DNA of 62,701 nt from Billgrantia bachuensis (GTDB taxonomy: Bacteria > Pseudomonadota > Gammaproteobacteria > Pseudomonadales > Halomonadaceae), in the NCBI RefSeq assembly GCF_011742165.1, contig NZ_JAAQTO010000057.1:1-62701 (forward strand), read 5' to 3'. Positions 1 to 8,428 of this stretch are shown in pieces (the first letter of the stretch is position 1; the number at the start of each line of letters is the position of its first letter). A program made the translations under genes and the position numbers. The notes below the pieces were generated by a model. The model worked only from the letters and a program-made list of their open reading frames with translations, was not told the DNA's origin and searched no databases.

Positions 1-3
1 CGT

Positions 4-55
4 ACTTTACGGTTTTCCCCGCGCCCCTGCAAGGGCCGCTTGTAAAAAAGTTTCA
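4..55 (-). promoter_or_regulatory. rRNA-operon-type P1 promoter with UP element
   Basis: Read on the minus strand, TTGCAG and TAAAGT are separated by exactly 17 bases (plus-strand positions 27-32 and 4-9), and an A/T-rich tract at about 38-55 lies directly upstream like an UP element. It points out of the window, downstream of tyrS. In Pseudomonas a tyrosyl-tRNA synthetase gene is followed by an rRNA operon, so this is probably the promoter of a 16S-23S-5S operon lying just before base 1. The rRNA itself is not visible. Confidence 0.6.
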
Positions 56-94
56 GAATGACGGCAAGCTCATGAAGAAGCGATGACGGCAGCG

Positions 95-132
95 CCATCC
101 ACAGGCGCTCGCCTGCGAGCGCCTGTGGATGG
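95..132. repeat. perfect 18-bp inverted repeat downstream of tyrS
   Basis: The arms at 95-112 and 115-132 are exact reverse complements with a 2-base centre (in RNA, a 17-bp stem with a 4-base loop). A TTTT tract follows on the plus side only. It may terminate tyrS transcription before the rRNA promoter, although the T tract is on the wrong side for that. Confidence 0.6.
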
Positions 133-179
133 TTTTGCGCCGGGGGCGAAGACGACGACACCCGCACGGGGCGGGCGTC

Positions 180-209
180 GGTAGGGCAACTGACTTGTAA
201 TCAGTTGGA
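180..209 (+). other. tRNA-Thr(TGT)-like fragment, anticodon arm intact
   Basis: Positions 189-205 form a full anticodon arm: 5-bp stem ACTGA/TCAGT and 7-base loop CTTGTAA with U33, anticodon TGT and A37. The preceding GGTAGGGCA resembles the end of a D arm. From memory, about 26 bases nearly match enterobacterial tRNA-Thr(TGT). There is no matching acceptor stem or T arm, so it is not a functional tRNA. It lies antisense to the tyrS 3' flank. Confidence 0.4.
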
Positions 210-228
210 CTGGGGCCGGTGGAATAAC

Positions 229-1428
229 TCAGCGTAGCGTCACTCGGGCGTAGCGCTTCTTGCCGGCCTGAATCACATAGCTCCTGCCGGTATCGAGCAT
301 ATGCTCCTTGGCAACTACATCACCGTCGACCTTGACCCGGCCGTTGCCCAGCATGTCCTTGGCCTGGGCGCTGTTATTGGCCAGTCCCGAGCGGTTGAGC
401 ACCGCGGCGATGGGAGCCTGGGCGCTGCCTTCGAAGTCGACCTCCACTTCGGGCAGGTCTTCGGGCAATTCGCCCTCGGCCAGGCGATTGCCGGCCGACT
501 TGTGGGCGTTGGCCGCTGCCTCTTCGTCGTGATAACGCCCGATCAGCTCGCGCGCCAGGACCATCTTGATGTCGCGGGGGTTGGCGCCGGCCTCGACATC
601 TCGCTTGAGCGCCCCGATATCCTCGTTGGATTTCAACGAGAGCAGCTCGAAGTAGCGCCACATCAGGCTGTCGGGCATGGAGACGAGCTTGTTGAACATC
701 GACCCCGGCGCCTCGTCGACGCCAACATAGTTGCCCAGCGACTTGGACATCTTCTGCACGCCATCGAGTCCCTCGAGCAGCGGCATGGTGATGACGACCT
801 GTGGCTCCATGCCGAAATGCTTTTGGATCTCGCGCCCCATCAGCAGGTTGAACTTCTGATCGGTACCGCCCATCTCGACGTCGGCCTCGAGCGCCACGGA
901 GTCGTACCCCTGCACCAGCGGATAGAGGAATTCATGAATCGAGATCGGCTGACCTGACTTGTAGCGCTTGTCGAAATCGTCACGCTCGAGCATCCGCGCC
1001 ACCGTACTCTGGGCCGCCAGCTCGATCATCTTGGCCGCGGTGAGTTCACCGAACCACTCGGAGTTGAAGCGCACCTCGGTCTTGGCAGGGTCGAGGATCT
1101 TGAACACCTGCTCCTTATAGGTCTGGGCATTGGCGCGGACCTCATCCTCGGTGAGCGGCTTGCGGGTGACGTTCTTGCCGGTGGGGTCGCCGATGCGCCC
1201 GGTGAAGTCGCCAATCAAGAAGATGATCTGGTGGCCCAGGTCCTGAAACTGGCGCATCTTGGTCAGCAGCACGCTATGCCCGAGGTGCAGGTCGGGCGCC
1301 GTGGGATCGAAGCCCGCCTTGATGCGCAGCTTGCGGCCGGATTCGAGCTTCTTGACCAGCTCCTCCTCCAGCAGTATCTCCTGGGTGCCTCGCTTCAGCA
1401 GCGCCAGTGCGCTTGCAACGTCGGTCAT
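229..1428 (-). CDS. tyrS: tyrosyl-tRNA synthetase (TyrZ type)
   Basis: Cytoplasmic class I synthetase that charges tRNA-Tyr with tyrosine using ATP. The 399-residue product has the HIGH-class motif as HLGH at residues 48-51 and a canonical KMSKS at 226-230, with a C-terminal S4-like RNA-binding domain from about residue 335. Canonical KMSKS and the ~400-residue length fit the TyrZ subgroup rather than the E. coli TyrS form. I chose the ATG at 1428 because GGGAGA lies just upstream and the sequence begins MTDVASAL; an upstream in-frame ATG at 1500 gives an unconvincing leader. It diverges from anmK. Confidence 0.97.
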   Translation of the reverse strand: MTDVASALALLKRGTQEILLEEELVKKLESGRKLRIKAGFDPTAPDLHLGHSVLLTKMRQFQDLGHQIIFLIGDFTGRIGDPTGKNVTRKPLTEDEVRANAQTYKEQVFKILDPAKTEVRFNSEWFGELTAAKMIELAAQSTVARMLERDDFDKRYKSGQPISIHEFLYPLVQGYDSVALEADVEMGGTDQKFNLLMGREIQKHFGMEPQVVITMPLLEGLDGVQKMSKSLGNYVGVDEAPGSMFNKLVSMPDSLMWRYFELLSLKSNEDIGALKRDVEAGANPRDIKMVLARELIGRYHDEEAAANAHKSAGNRLAEGELPEDLPEVEVDFEGSAQAPIAAVLNRSGLANNSAQAKDMLGNGRVKVDGDVVAKEHMLDTGRSYVIQAGKKRYARVTLR

Positions 1429-1542
1429 CGTCTCCCACTCCACGAATTGCGTTGATCCACCCCACGGCAGGGTCCATCGAATGGGGCACGATGTTAGCAT
1501 GACTTCACGCCTCGCGGGGCCCCAGCGTACGGGAGAACAGAG

Positions 1543-2673
1543 ATGGCACTATTCGTGGGTTTGATGTCCGGCACCAGTCTGGACGGCATCGATGCCGCCC
1601 TGGTCGAAATCGACGCGAGGGGCCGGCCGCGGCTACTCGTTACCCACGCAGAAGCGATGCCCGCACCTCTTCATGAACAGCTGTTGCGGCTCTGCCAGGC
1701 CGAGCGGATTGCCTTCGCCGAGCTGGCCGGCGCCGAGCATGCCTTCAGCCGGCTCCAGGCGGCTGCCGTACTGCGGTTGTTCGAAGACAATGGCATCGCA
1801 GCCGAGCAGATCACCGCCATAGGCAGCCACGGCCAGACCATCGAACATGCACCATGGGGCCACGCTCATGGACCGGCTTATACGTTGCAGCTCGACAACC
1901 CGAGCCTGCTCGCCGAGCTGACCGGCTGTACGGTGGTGGCCGATTTCCGACGTCGCGACCTGGCCGCCGGCGGTCAGGCCGCCCCCTTGGCGCCAGCCTT
2001 TCACGAGGCGCTGTTCCGTCGCGAAGGGCAATGGCAGTTAGTGCTCAACCTGGGGGGATTTGCCAACCTGACCCTGCTGCCGCCGGCGGAAAGTGACACA
2101 GAGATCATCGGCTTCGATACCGGCCCGGCCAATGCCCTGCTGGATGCCTGGCATACGCGCCACCGCAGCGGCCGCTTCGATGCCGACGGCAGTTGGGCCG
2201 CTTCGGGGTGTGTGGACGAAACGTTGCTCGAGAGATTGCTGGGCGAGCCCTTCTTTCATCGCCCGCCGCCGCGCAGCACCGGGCGCGAGGTGTTCCATCT
2301 CGACTGGCTCGAAAGCTATCTCACAGGCAAAGAGAACCCCGTTGACGTGCAGGCCACCCTGGCGGAGCTGACCGCCACCAGCGTGGCCCTGGGTATCGAG
2401 ATGGCGCGTGAACTCGTTGGCGCCCCCGCTGCCTCGGCGTTGATTCCCTGTGGTGGCGGTGCGCATAACCGCGACCTGCTCGGCCGCTTGGCCCGTCACC
2501 TGCCCGAGACCTCACTAGTACCCAGCAGCGACTGGGGCTGGCCGGCCGATTGGCTGGAAGCCGGCGCCTTTGCCTGGCTCGCCTGGCGCCGCCTGGAGGG
2601 ACTGCCCGGCAACCTGCCCAGCGTTACCGGTGCCGCCGGCCTCAGGGTGCTTGGCGGCATTTATTCACCTTAA
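1543..2673 (+). CDS. anmK: anhydro-N-acetylmuramic acid kinase
   Basis: Phosphorylates and opens 1,6-anhydro-MurNAc to MurNAc-6-phosphate in peptidoglycan recycling. The 376-residue protein starts MALFVGLMSGTSLDG, the signature phosphate-binding N-terminus of AnmK, and contains GSHGQT near residue 91 and a glycine-rich GGGAHN segment near residue 305. Length fits the family (about 370). The start is preceded by GGGAGAACAGAG. It diverges from tyrS across 114 bases and converges on pilU with 15 bases between the stops. Confidence 0.95.
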   Translation: MALFVGLMSGTSLDGIDAALVEIDARGRPRLLVTHAEAMPAPLHEQLLRLCQAERIAFAELAGAEHAFSRLQAAAVLRLFEDNGIAAEQITAIGSHGQTIEHAPWGHAHGPAYTLQLDNPSLLAELTGCTVVADFRRRDLAAGGQAAPLAPAFHEALFRREGQWQLVLNLGGFANLTLLPPAESDTEIIGFDTGPANALLDAWHTRHRSGRFDADGSWAASGCVDETLLERLLGEPFFHRPPPRSTGREVFHLDWLESYLTGKENPVDVQATLAELTATSVALGIEMARELVGAPAASALIPCGGGAHNRDLLGRLARHLPETSLVPSSDWGWPADWLEAGAFAWLAWRRLEGLPGNLPSVTGAAGLRVLGGIYSP

Positions 2674-2688
2674 GGCCGAACGTCCTAC

Positions 2689-3831
2689 CTAGAAATCATC
2701 ATCCTCGCGTAGGGAGAAGCGCTGCGCGCCGTCCTGCGCCTTGGCCAGCACGTCGCTCTTCTCGTCGCCGTACTTGATCATCATGCGCAGCTCATTGGCC
2801 GAGTCGGCGTGCACCATGGCCACCTGCTCGCTGATCTTGCCGGCCTTGTAGAGTTCGAACAGCGCCTGATCGAAGGTCTGCATGCCCTGGTCGCGCGAAC
2901 GAGCCATGACGTTCTTGATCTCGCCGACGTCGCCCTTGCGAATCAGGTCGGCGATCAGCGGCGTGCGCAGCAGGATCTCGATGGCCGGAGTGCGCCCCCC
3001 GTCGCGAGTCGGCAGCAACTGCTGGGCGACGATGGCGTGCAGGTTGAGCGACAGGTCGAGCCAGATCTGCTCGTGGCGCTCGTGCGGGAAGAAATGGATG
3101 ATGCGGTCCAGCGCCTGGTTGGCGTTGTTGGCATGCAGGGTCGCCAGGCACAGGTGGCCGGTTTCGGCGAAGGTCAGCGCATGCTCCATGGTTTCGCGGG
3201 TTCGCACCTCGCCGATCAGCACGACGTCCGGCGCCTGGCGCAGGGTGTTCTTCAGCGCCACCTCGAAGGACTCGGTATCGATGCCCACTTCGCGCTGGTT
3301 GATGATCGCCTTCTTGTGCGGATGCACGTACTCGATGGGGTCCTCGACGCTGATGATATGCCCGCCCACGGTCTCGTTGCGCTGCTGGATCATCGACGCC
3401 AGGGTGGTCGACTTGCCGGTGCCGGTACCGCCTACCACGAATACTAGCCCGCGCTTCATGTTGGCCAGCTCGCCCAACTGCGCCGGCAGCGAAAGCTCCT
3501 CGAGATGGGGGATCTCGTAGGCAATGCGCCGGATGACCATGGCCCACTGGTTGCGCTGCTGAAAGGCGCTGACCCGGAAACGCCCGCGGCCGCTGAGGCT
3601 CAGCGCGAAGTTGGCCTCGCGCTCCTGCAGGAAGCGTTCACGAAGCCCCTCGGGCACCGCGGTATTGACCAGCTCGCGCACCTGCTCCACCGAAAGCCGC
3701 TGGTCGCCGAGTGCCGTGAGTTTTCCGGCGGTCTTGATCGTCGGTGGCGCTTGCACCGAGATCAGCAGGTCCGAAGCCTCCTGCTGGGCCATGATGTCGA
3801 GCAACTGCTCCAACCATTCCTGTGCTTTCAT
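2689..3831 (-). CDS. pilU: type IV pilus retraction ATPase PilU
   Basis: Hexameric AAA-type secretion ATPase acting with PilT at the inner-membrane pilus base for pilus retraction. The 380-residue product has Walker A GGTGTGKST at 134-142, a Walker B/Asp-box region (PDVVLIGEVR) and His-box residues (TGHLCLATLHANN). The acidic tail ending EDDDF and the absence of the PilT AxRNLIRE motif separate it from PilT. It lies 30 bases downstream of pilT on the same strand, the usual pilT-pilU pair. No other pilus genes are in the window. Confidence 0.95.
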   Translation of the reverse strand: MKAQEWLEQLLDIMAQQEASDLLISVQAPPTIKTAGKLTALGDQRLSVEQVRELVNTAVPEGLRERFLQEREANFALSLSGRGRFRVSAFQQRNQWAMVIRRIAYEIPHLEELSLPAQLGELANMKRGLVFVVGGTGTGKSTTLASMIQQRNETVGGHIISVEDPIEYVHPHKKAIINQREVGIDTESFEVALKNTLRQAPDVVLIGEVRTRETMEHALTFAETGHLCLATLHANNANQALDRIIHFFPHERHEQIWLDLSLNLHAIVAQQLLPTRDGGRTPAIEILLRTPLIADLIRKGDVGEIKNVMARSRDQGMQTFDQALFELYKAGKISEQVAMVHADSANELRMMIKYGDEKSDVLAKAQDGAQRFSLREDDDF

Positions 3832-3861
3832 CTCCCCGCCTCTCTAATTGTCCCAAGGCAC

Positions 3862-4896
3862 TCAGCTTGCCAGCGCGCTCTTGGCGCGGGCCTGCGCCTC
3901 ATCGCGATTGACCACGTTTTCGGCCACCAGCTTGGCCAGGGCGGCGTCGAGTGTCTGCATGCCGATATTGCCGCCGGTCTGAATGGCCGAATAGATCTGC
4001 GCTACCTTGTCCTCGCGGATCAGGTTACGCACCGCGGCATTGGCAATGAGGATCTCGTGGGCTGCGACCCGACCGCCACTGCGGCGCTTGAGCAGCGTCT
4101 GCGAGATCACCGCCTGCAGCGACTCAGACAGCATCGAGCGCACCATGGCCTTCTCCTCGCCGGGGAAGACATCGATGATACGGTCGATGGTCTTGGCCGC
4201 CGAGGTGGTATGCAGGGTACCGAATACCAGGTGGCCGGTTTCGGCGGCGGTCAGCGCCAGGCGGATGGTCTCGAGGTCGCGCAACTCACCGACCAGGATC
4301 ACGTCGGGGTCCTCACGCAGTGCGCTGCGCAGCGCCTGGGCGAAGCCGTGGGTGTCGCGGTGCACCTCACGCTGGTTGATCAGGCAGCGCTTGCTGCGGT
4401 GGACGAATTCCACCGGGTCCTCGATGGTGAGGATATGGTCATAGCGGTGATCGTTGATATAGTCGATCATGGCGGCCAAGGTCGTACTCTTGCCCGAGCC
4501 GGTAGGGCCGGTGACCAGCACCAGGCCGCGTGGCAGCAGTGACAGGCGGCGGAAGACATCACCCAGCTCCAGGTCCTCCATGGTCAGTACCTCACTGGGA
4601 ATGGTGCGGAATACCGCACCGGCCCCGCGCGCCTGGTTGAAGGCATTGACCCGGAAACGCGCGACCCCGGGGACTTCGAAGGAGAAGTCGGTTTCGAAGA
4701 ACTCCTCGTAGTCACGGCGCTGCCGGTCGCCCATGATGTCGTAGATCAGCTTGCGGACTTCCTTGTCCTCCATGGCCGGCACGTTGAGGCGGCGGATGTC
4801 GCCATCGACCCGAATCATCGGCGGCAGACCGGCCGACAGATGCAGGTCGGAGGCGTTCTGCTTTGCCGAGAATGCCAGCAATTCGGTAATATCCAT
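3862..4896 (-). CDS. pilT: type IV pilus retraction ATPase PilT
   Basis: Powers pilus retraction and twitching motility. The 344-residue protein has Walker A GPTGSGKST at 130-138, the PDVILVGELRD Walker B region, TGHLVFGTLHT, and the PilT-specific AVRNLIRE motif near residue 290. The start at 4896 (MDITELLAFS) is set by GGGGA upstream and family length; the frame stays open further upstream but that part is not PilT-like. It is divergent from yggS, a conserved arrangement, with both promoters in about 70 bases. Confidence 0.97.
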   Translation of the reverse strand: MDITELLAFSAKQNASDLHLSAGLPPMIRVDGDIRRLNVPAMEDKEVRKLIYDIMGDRQRRDYEEFFETDFSFEVPGVARFRVNAFNQARGAGAVFRTIPSEVLTMEDLELGDVFRRLSLLPRGLVLVTGPTGSGKSTTLAAMIDYINDHRYDHILTIEDPVEFVHRSKRCLINQREVHRDTHGFAQALRSALREDPDVILVGELRDLETIRLALTAAETGHLVFGTLHTTSAAKTIDRIIDVFPGEEKAMVRSMLSESLQAVISQTLLKRRSGGRVAAHEILIANAAVRNLIREDKVAQIYSAIQTGGNIGMQTLDAALAKLVAENVVNRDEAQARAKSALAS

Positions 4897-4974
4897 GCGA
4901 TTCCCCTGCTCCCCGGTTGAGGTTCCAGCAAGTATGACAGACCTTGTGGACATGACGGACTTCATGTGACTGAG

Positions 4975-5685
4975 ATGACGGATACCATGCTTTCCGAGTC
5001 TCTGGCCAGTGCCCGCGAGCGTCTGGCTCAGGCCTTGGCGTCGGCGGCACGCCCTGCCGAGTCGGCACGACTGCTCGCGGTCAGCAAGACCAAGCCGGCC
5101 GACATGGTCCGTGCAGCCTGGGAGCTGGGGCAGCGGGAGTTCGGTGAGAATTACGTACAGGAAGCGCTGGAGAAACAGGCCGAGCTGGCCGACCTGAGCG
5201 GTATCGTCTGGCACTTCATCGGCCCGTTGCAGGCGAACAAGACACGCGCCGTGGCCGAACACTTCGATTGGGTCCATAGCGTCGAGCGCGAAAAAATCGC
5301 CCGGCGCCTGAATGACCAGCGCCCCGAGGCGCTGGGGCCCCTGCAGGTCTGCTTGCAGGTGAACGTCAGCGGCGAAGCCAGCAAATCGGGGGTCGCCTTC
5401 GCCGAGCTGGAAGAGCTGGCGGAGACAGTGCTCTCGTTGCCGCGCCTGCGCCTACGCGGGCTAATGGCCATTCCGGCCCCGGCCGAAGACATGGCGCGCC
5501 AGCGCGAGCCCCTGGCCCGACTGCGCCTGGCCCTGGAAGCACTGCGTGAACGCTTCCCCGAGGCGCCGCTGGATACCCTGTCGATGGGCATGAGCGACGA
5601 CCTGGAAGCCGCCGTACTGGAGGGAGCCACCCTGGTACGCCTGGGCACGGCGATCTTCGGCGCACGAGACACATCGCGTCGCTAG
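4975..5685 (+). CDS. yggS: YggS/PROSC family PLP homeostasis protein
   Basis: Binds pyridoxal 5'-phosphate and keeps PLP and amino/keto acid pools balanced; no catalytic activity is known for the family. The single alanine racemase-like TIM barrel carries the PLP lysine in VSKTK (about residue 38), with FGENYVQEA, WHFIGPLQ.NK and SMGMSDDLEAA following. The start is uncertain: GTG at 4966, ATG at 4975 and ATG at 4987 share the frame and none has a strong ribosome site. It is followed by proC and yggT on the same strand, as in many gammaproteobacteria. Confidence 0.92.
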   Translation: MTDTMLSESLASARERLAQALASAARPAESARLLAVSKTKPADMVRAAWELGQREFGENYVQEALEKQAELADLSGIVWHFIGPLQANKTRAVAEHFDWVHSVEREKIARRLNDQRPEALGPLQVCLQVNVSGEASKSGVAFAELEELAETVLSLPRLRLRGLMAIPAPAEDMARQREPLARLRLALEALRERFPEAPLDTLSMGMSDDLEAAVLEGATLVRLGTAIFGARDTSRR

Positions 5686-5744
5686 TCGGCGTACTGCACC
5701 GGCAACGAGCCGGTCGCTCAATGACAGAAAAAGGACAGCTTTCA

Positions 5745-6569
5745 ATGGCCAGCAGAGTCACCTTCATCGGCGCCGGCAACATGGCCGGCGCCATCATCGG
5801 CGGGATGATCGACAATGGCCATCCGGCCAGCGACATCACCGCCACCTCGCCGAGCGACGAAGTCCTGGCGCCGCTTCGCGAACGCTTCGGCATCCATACC
5901 GATACCGACAACGTCGCGGCGGTACGCGATGCGGATATCGTGGTGCTGGCGGTGAAGCCGCAGATCATGCGCGGTGTCTGCGAGGGGATGCGCGATACCC
6001 TGCAGCGTCAGCGACCGCTGATCATCTCTGTGGCAGCCGGACTCACGGCCGAGTCGCTGCAGGCCTGGATGGGCGGCGGCCTGCCGTTGGTACGCTGCAT
6101 GCCCAATACGCCCTCACTGGTCGGCGCCGGCGCCGCCGGCCTGTTCGCCACGCCCGAGGTCAGCGCCGAGCAGCGCGACCAGGCCACCGCGCTGCTCGAG
6201 GCCGTGGGCCTGGTCGAGTGGGTGGAAGAAGAGGGCTTGCTGGATGCGGTCACTGCCGTATCGGGGAGCGCACCGGCCTATTTCTTCCTGATGTTCGAGG
6301 CCATGGAAGAGGCCGGGGTCAAGCTCGGCTTGCCGGCCGAGACCGCACGCCGCCTGGCGATGCAAACCGCCTTGGGTGCTGCGCGCATGGCGCAGGGCAG
6401 CGAGTTCACCCCGGACCGCCTCAAGCGCAACGTGATGTCACCCGGCGGCACCACCGAGCGGGCCATCGAGCATCTCGAGCAGGCCGGGCTGCGCCAGATC
6501 ATGGCCGATGCCATGGAAGCCTGTGCTGCCCGCGCCCGCGAGATGGCCGAGGAGCTCGGCAAGCGTTAG
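5745..6569 (+). CDS. proC: pyrroline-5-carboxylate reductase
   Basis: Reduces 1-pyrroline-5-carboxylate to proline with NAD(P)H, the last step of proline synthesis. The 274-residue product opens with a Rossmann dinucleotide site (FIGAGNMAGAII, residues 7-18) and has the C-terminal ProC signature around SGSAPAYFF and SPGGTTERAIEHLE. ATG 5745 has AAGGA about 9 bases upstream; the in-frame ATG at 5721 does not. It sits between yggS and yggT. Confidence 0.96.
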   Translation: MASRVTFIGAGNMAGAIIGGMIDNGHPASDITATSPSDEVLAPLRERFGIHTDTDNVAAVRDADIVVLAVKPQIMRGVCEGMRDTLQRQRPLIISVAAGLTAESLQAWMGGGLPLVRCMPNTPSLVGAGAAGLFATPEVSAEQRDQATALLEAVGLVEWVEEEGLLDAVTAVSGSAPAYFFLMFEAMEEAGVKLGLPAETARRLAMQTALGAARMAQGSEFTPDRLKRNVMSPGGTTERAIEHLEQAGLRQIMADAMEACAARAREMAEELGKR

Positions 6570-6628
6570 CCTTTCAAGCCGCTCGCGGTTATCCCGAGAC
6601 GGCATCTTGACGACATGGAGGAGCCCAC

Positions 6629-7219
6629 ATGGGCCAACTGGGAAATGCCGGCCTGCTGCTGGTCAACACCCTGATCAACATCTACCTGTTTCTGATGATG
6701 CTGCGCTTTTTGCTGCAAGCATCGCAGGCCGACTACTACAATCCCATGAGCCAGTCGGTTGTGAAGGTCACCCAACCGGTGGTGCGGCCATTCCAGAGCT
6801 TTCTCGGTCCGGTGATGGGACGCTTCGACATGGCGACCCTGGCCGCAGCCTTCGTGCTCAAGGCGGTCAGCATCGTGGCGATCCTGCAAATTGCCGGCAT
6901 CGGCATGCCACCGCTCACCCAGGTAGCGATCGGCGCCGTGGCGGCCATCGCCAATGCCATCCTCAAGATCTATTTCTTCGCCCTGATCGTGATGATCATC
7001 CTGAGCTGGGTCGCCCCCAATGCCAGCCACCCCGGGGCGCTACTGGTCATGCAGCTGGTGGAACCGATAATGGCGCCGGTGCGCAAGGTCATTCCGCCGC
7101 TGGGCATGATCGACCTGTCGCCGATCGTCGTCTTCATCGCCATCAGCCTCATCGATGGCATGGTGGTCGGTGCGCTGACGCGCGCCGCGGGTATCGCTGG
7201 CGCCCTGGTGGGTCTGTAA
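6629..7219 (+). CDS. yggT: YggT family inner-membrane protein
   Basis: Small integral membrane protein of unclear function, often linked with cell envelope or osmotic traits. The 196 residues consist of two YGGT repeats, each with hydrophobic hairpins: segments near residues 7-27, 65-85, 95-125 and 160-195. GGAGG lies 8 bases before ATG 6629. It completes the yggS-proC-yggT run and precedes metX by 39 bases. Confidence 0.9.
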   Translation: MGQLGNAGLLLVNTLINIYLFLMMLRFLLQASQADYYNPMSQSVVKVTQPVVRPFQSFLGPVMGRFDMATLAAAFVLKAVSIVAILQIAGIGMPPLTQVAIGAVAAIANAILKIYFFALIVMIILSWVAPNASHPGALLVMQLVEPIMAPVRKVIPPLGMIDLSPIVVFIAISLIDGMVVGALTRAAGIAGALVGL

Positions 7220-7258
7220 GGCGCGCCGTTCGCCCATGGCGGACCTCAACGACAGGAC

Positions 7259-8428
7259 ATGGAACGACACATGCCCGAGTTTCCCGATGACTCGGTCGGC
7301 CTGGTGACGCCGCAGACGGCCCACTTCGACGACCCTCTGGCCCTGGCCTGCGGCAGGACGCTGCCGGCCTACGACCTGGTCTACGAGACCTATGGCACGC
7401 TCAATACCGAGCGCTCCAATGCGGTACTGGTCTGTCACGCCCTGTCGGGGCATCACCATGCGGCTGGCTATCATGGCGCCGACGAGCGCAAACCAGGCTG
7501 GTGGGATGCCCATATCGGCCCGGGCAAGTCCATCGATACCAACCGTTTCTTCGTGGTATCGCTGAACAACCTCGGCGGCTGCCACGGCAGTACCGGCCCG
7601 ATCAGCACGAACCCCGCCAGCGGTCGCCAGTGGGGCCCCGACTTCCCCATGGTCACGGTGAGCGACTGGGTACATAGCCAGGCGCGCCTGGCCGACCGAC
7701 TGGGAATCGAGCGGTTCGCCGCCGTGATCGGCGGCAGCCTGGGCGGCATGCAGGTGCTTCAGTGGACCCGGATCTATCCCGAGCGGGTCGCCAACGCCGT
7801 GATCATCGCCGCCACGCCCAAGCTCTCGGCGCAGAACATCGCCTTCAACGAGGTGGCTCGCCAGGCGATCCGCTCCGACCCGGACTTCCATGACGGCTGG
7901 TACGCCGAACATGGGACTGCCCCGCGCCGCGGCCTCAAGCTGGCACGCATGGTGGGGCACATCACCTACCTCTCGGAAGACGCCATGGGCAGCAAGTTCG
8001 GGCGCGACCTGCGCAGTCAGGACTTGAACTTCGGCTATGACGTGGAGTTCCAGGTCGAGTCCTATCTGCGTTACCAGGGCGACACCTTCTCGACCACCTT
8101 CGATGCCAATACCTACCTGCTGATGACCAAGGCGCTGGACTACTTCGACCCGGCGGCTGAGCACGGCGGCGTGCTGGCCGAGGCCGTCGCGCCCAGCCAA
8201 TGCCCTTTCCTGGTGGTGAGTTTCACCAGCGACTGGCGCTTTCCGCCATCGCGCTCGCGTGAGCTGGCCAATGCCCTGACCCGCGCCGGCAAGCCGGTGA
8301 GCTACGTCAACATCGACTCGCCCCACGGCCATGACGCCTTCCTGTTGCCGGAGCCGCGCTACCAGGCGGTGTTCGCCGCCTTCATGTCGCGTGCCGCCCG
8401 CGAGCTGGGCCTGGAGGAAACCGCATGA
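7259..8428 (+). CDS. metX: homoserine O-acyltransferase MetX
   Basis: First committed step of methionine synthesis: acylation of homoserine from acetyl- or succinyl-CoA. The alpha/beta-hydrolase fold has the nucleophile elbow GGSLGG (Ser about 160), the Asp in FTSDWRFPP and the His in SPHGHDAFL, completing the triad. Length (389) fits MetX. Whether it uses succinyl- or acetyl-CoA cannot be settled by eye; many proteobacterial MetX enzymes are succinyltransferases. AGGA precedes ATG 7259; ATG 7271 is the alternative. Its stop overlaps the metW start by 4 bases (ATGA), so the two should be translationally coupled. Confidence 0.93.
   Translation: MERHMPEFPDDSVGLVTPQTAHFDDPLALACGRTLPAYDLVYETYGTLNTERSNAVLVCHALSGHHHAAGYHGADERKPGWWDAHIGPGKSIDTNRFFVVSLNNLGGCHGSTGPISTNPASGRQWGPDFPMVTVSDWVHSQARLADRLGIERFAAVIGGSLGGMQVLQWTRIYPERVANAVIIAATPKLSAQNIAFNEVARQAIRSDPDFHDGWYAEHGTAPRRGLKLARMVGHITYLSEDAMGSKFGRDLRSQDLNFGYDVEFQVESYLRYQGDTFSTTFDANTYLLMTKALDYFDPAAEHGGVLAEAVAPSQCPFLVVSFTSDWRFPPSRSRELANALTRAGKPVSYVNIDSPHGHDAFLLPEPRYQAVFAAFMSRAARELGLEETA

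Noticed and set aside
3..86. A 27-codon plus-strand frame as the end of an upstream gene
   Set aside because: It overlaps a good minus-strand rRNA-type promoter and has no recognisable family.
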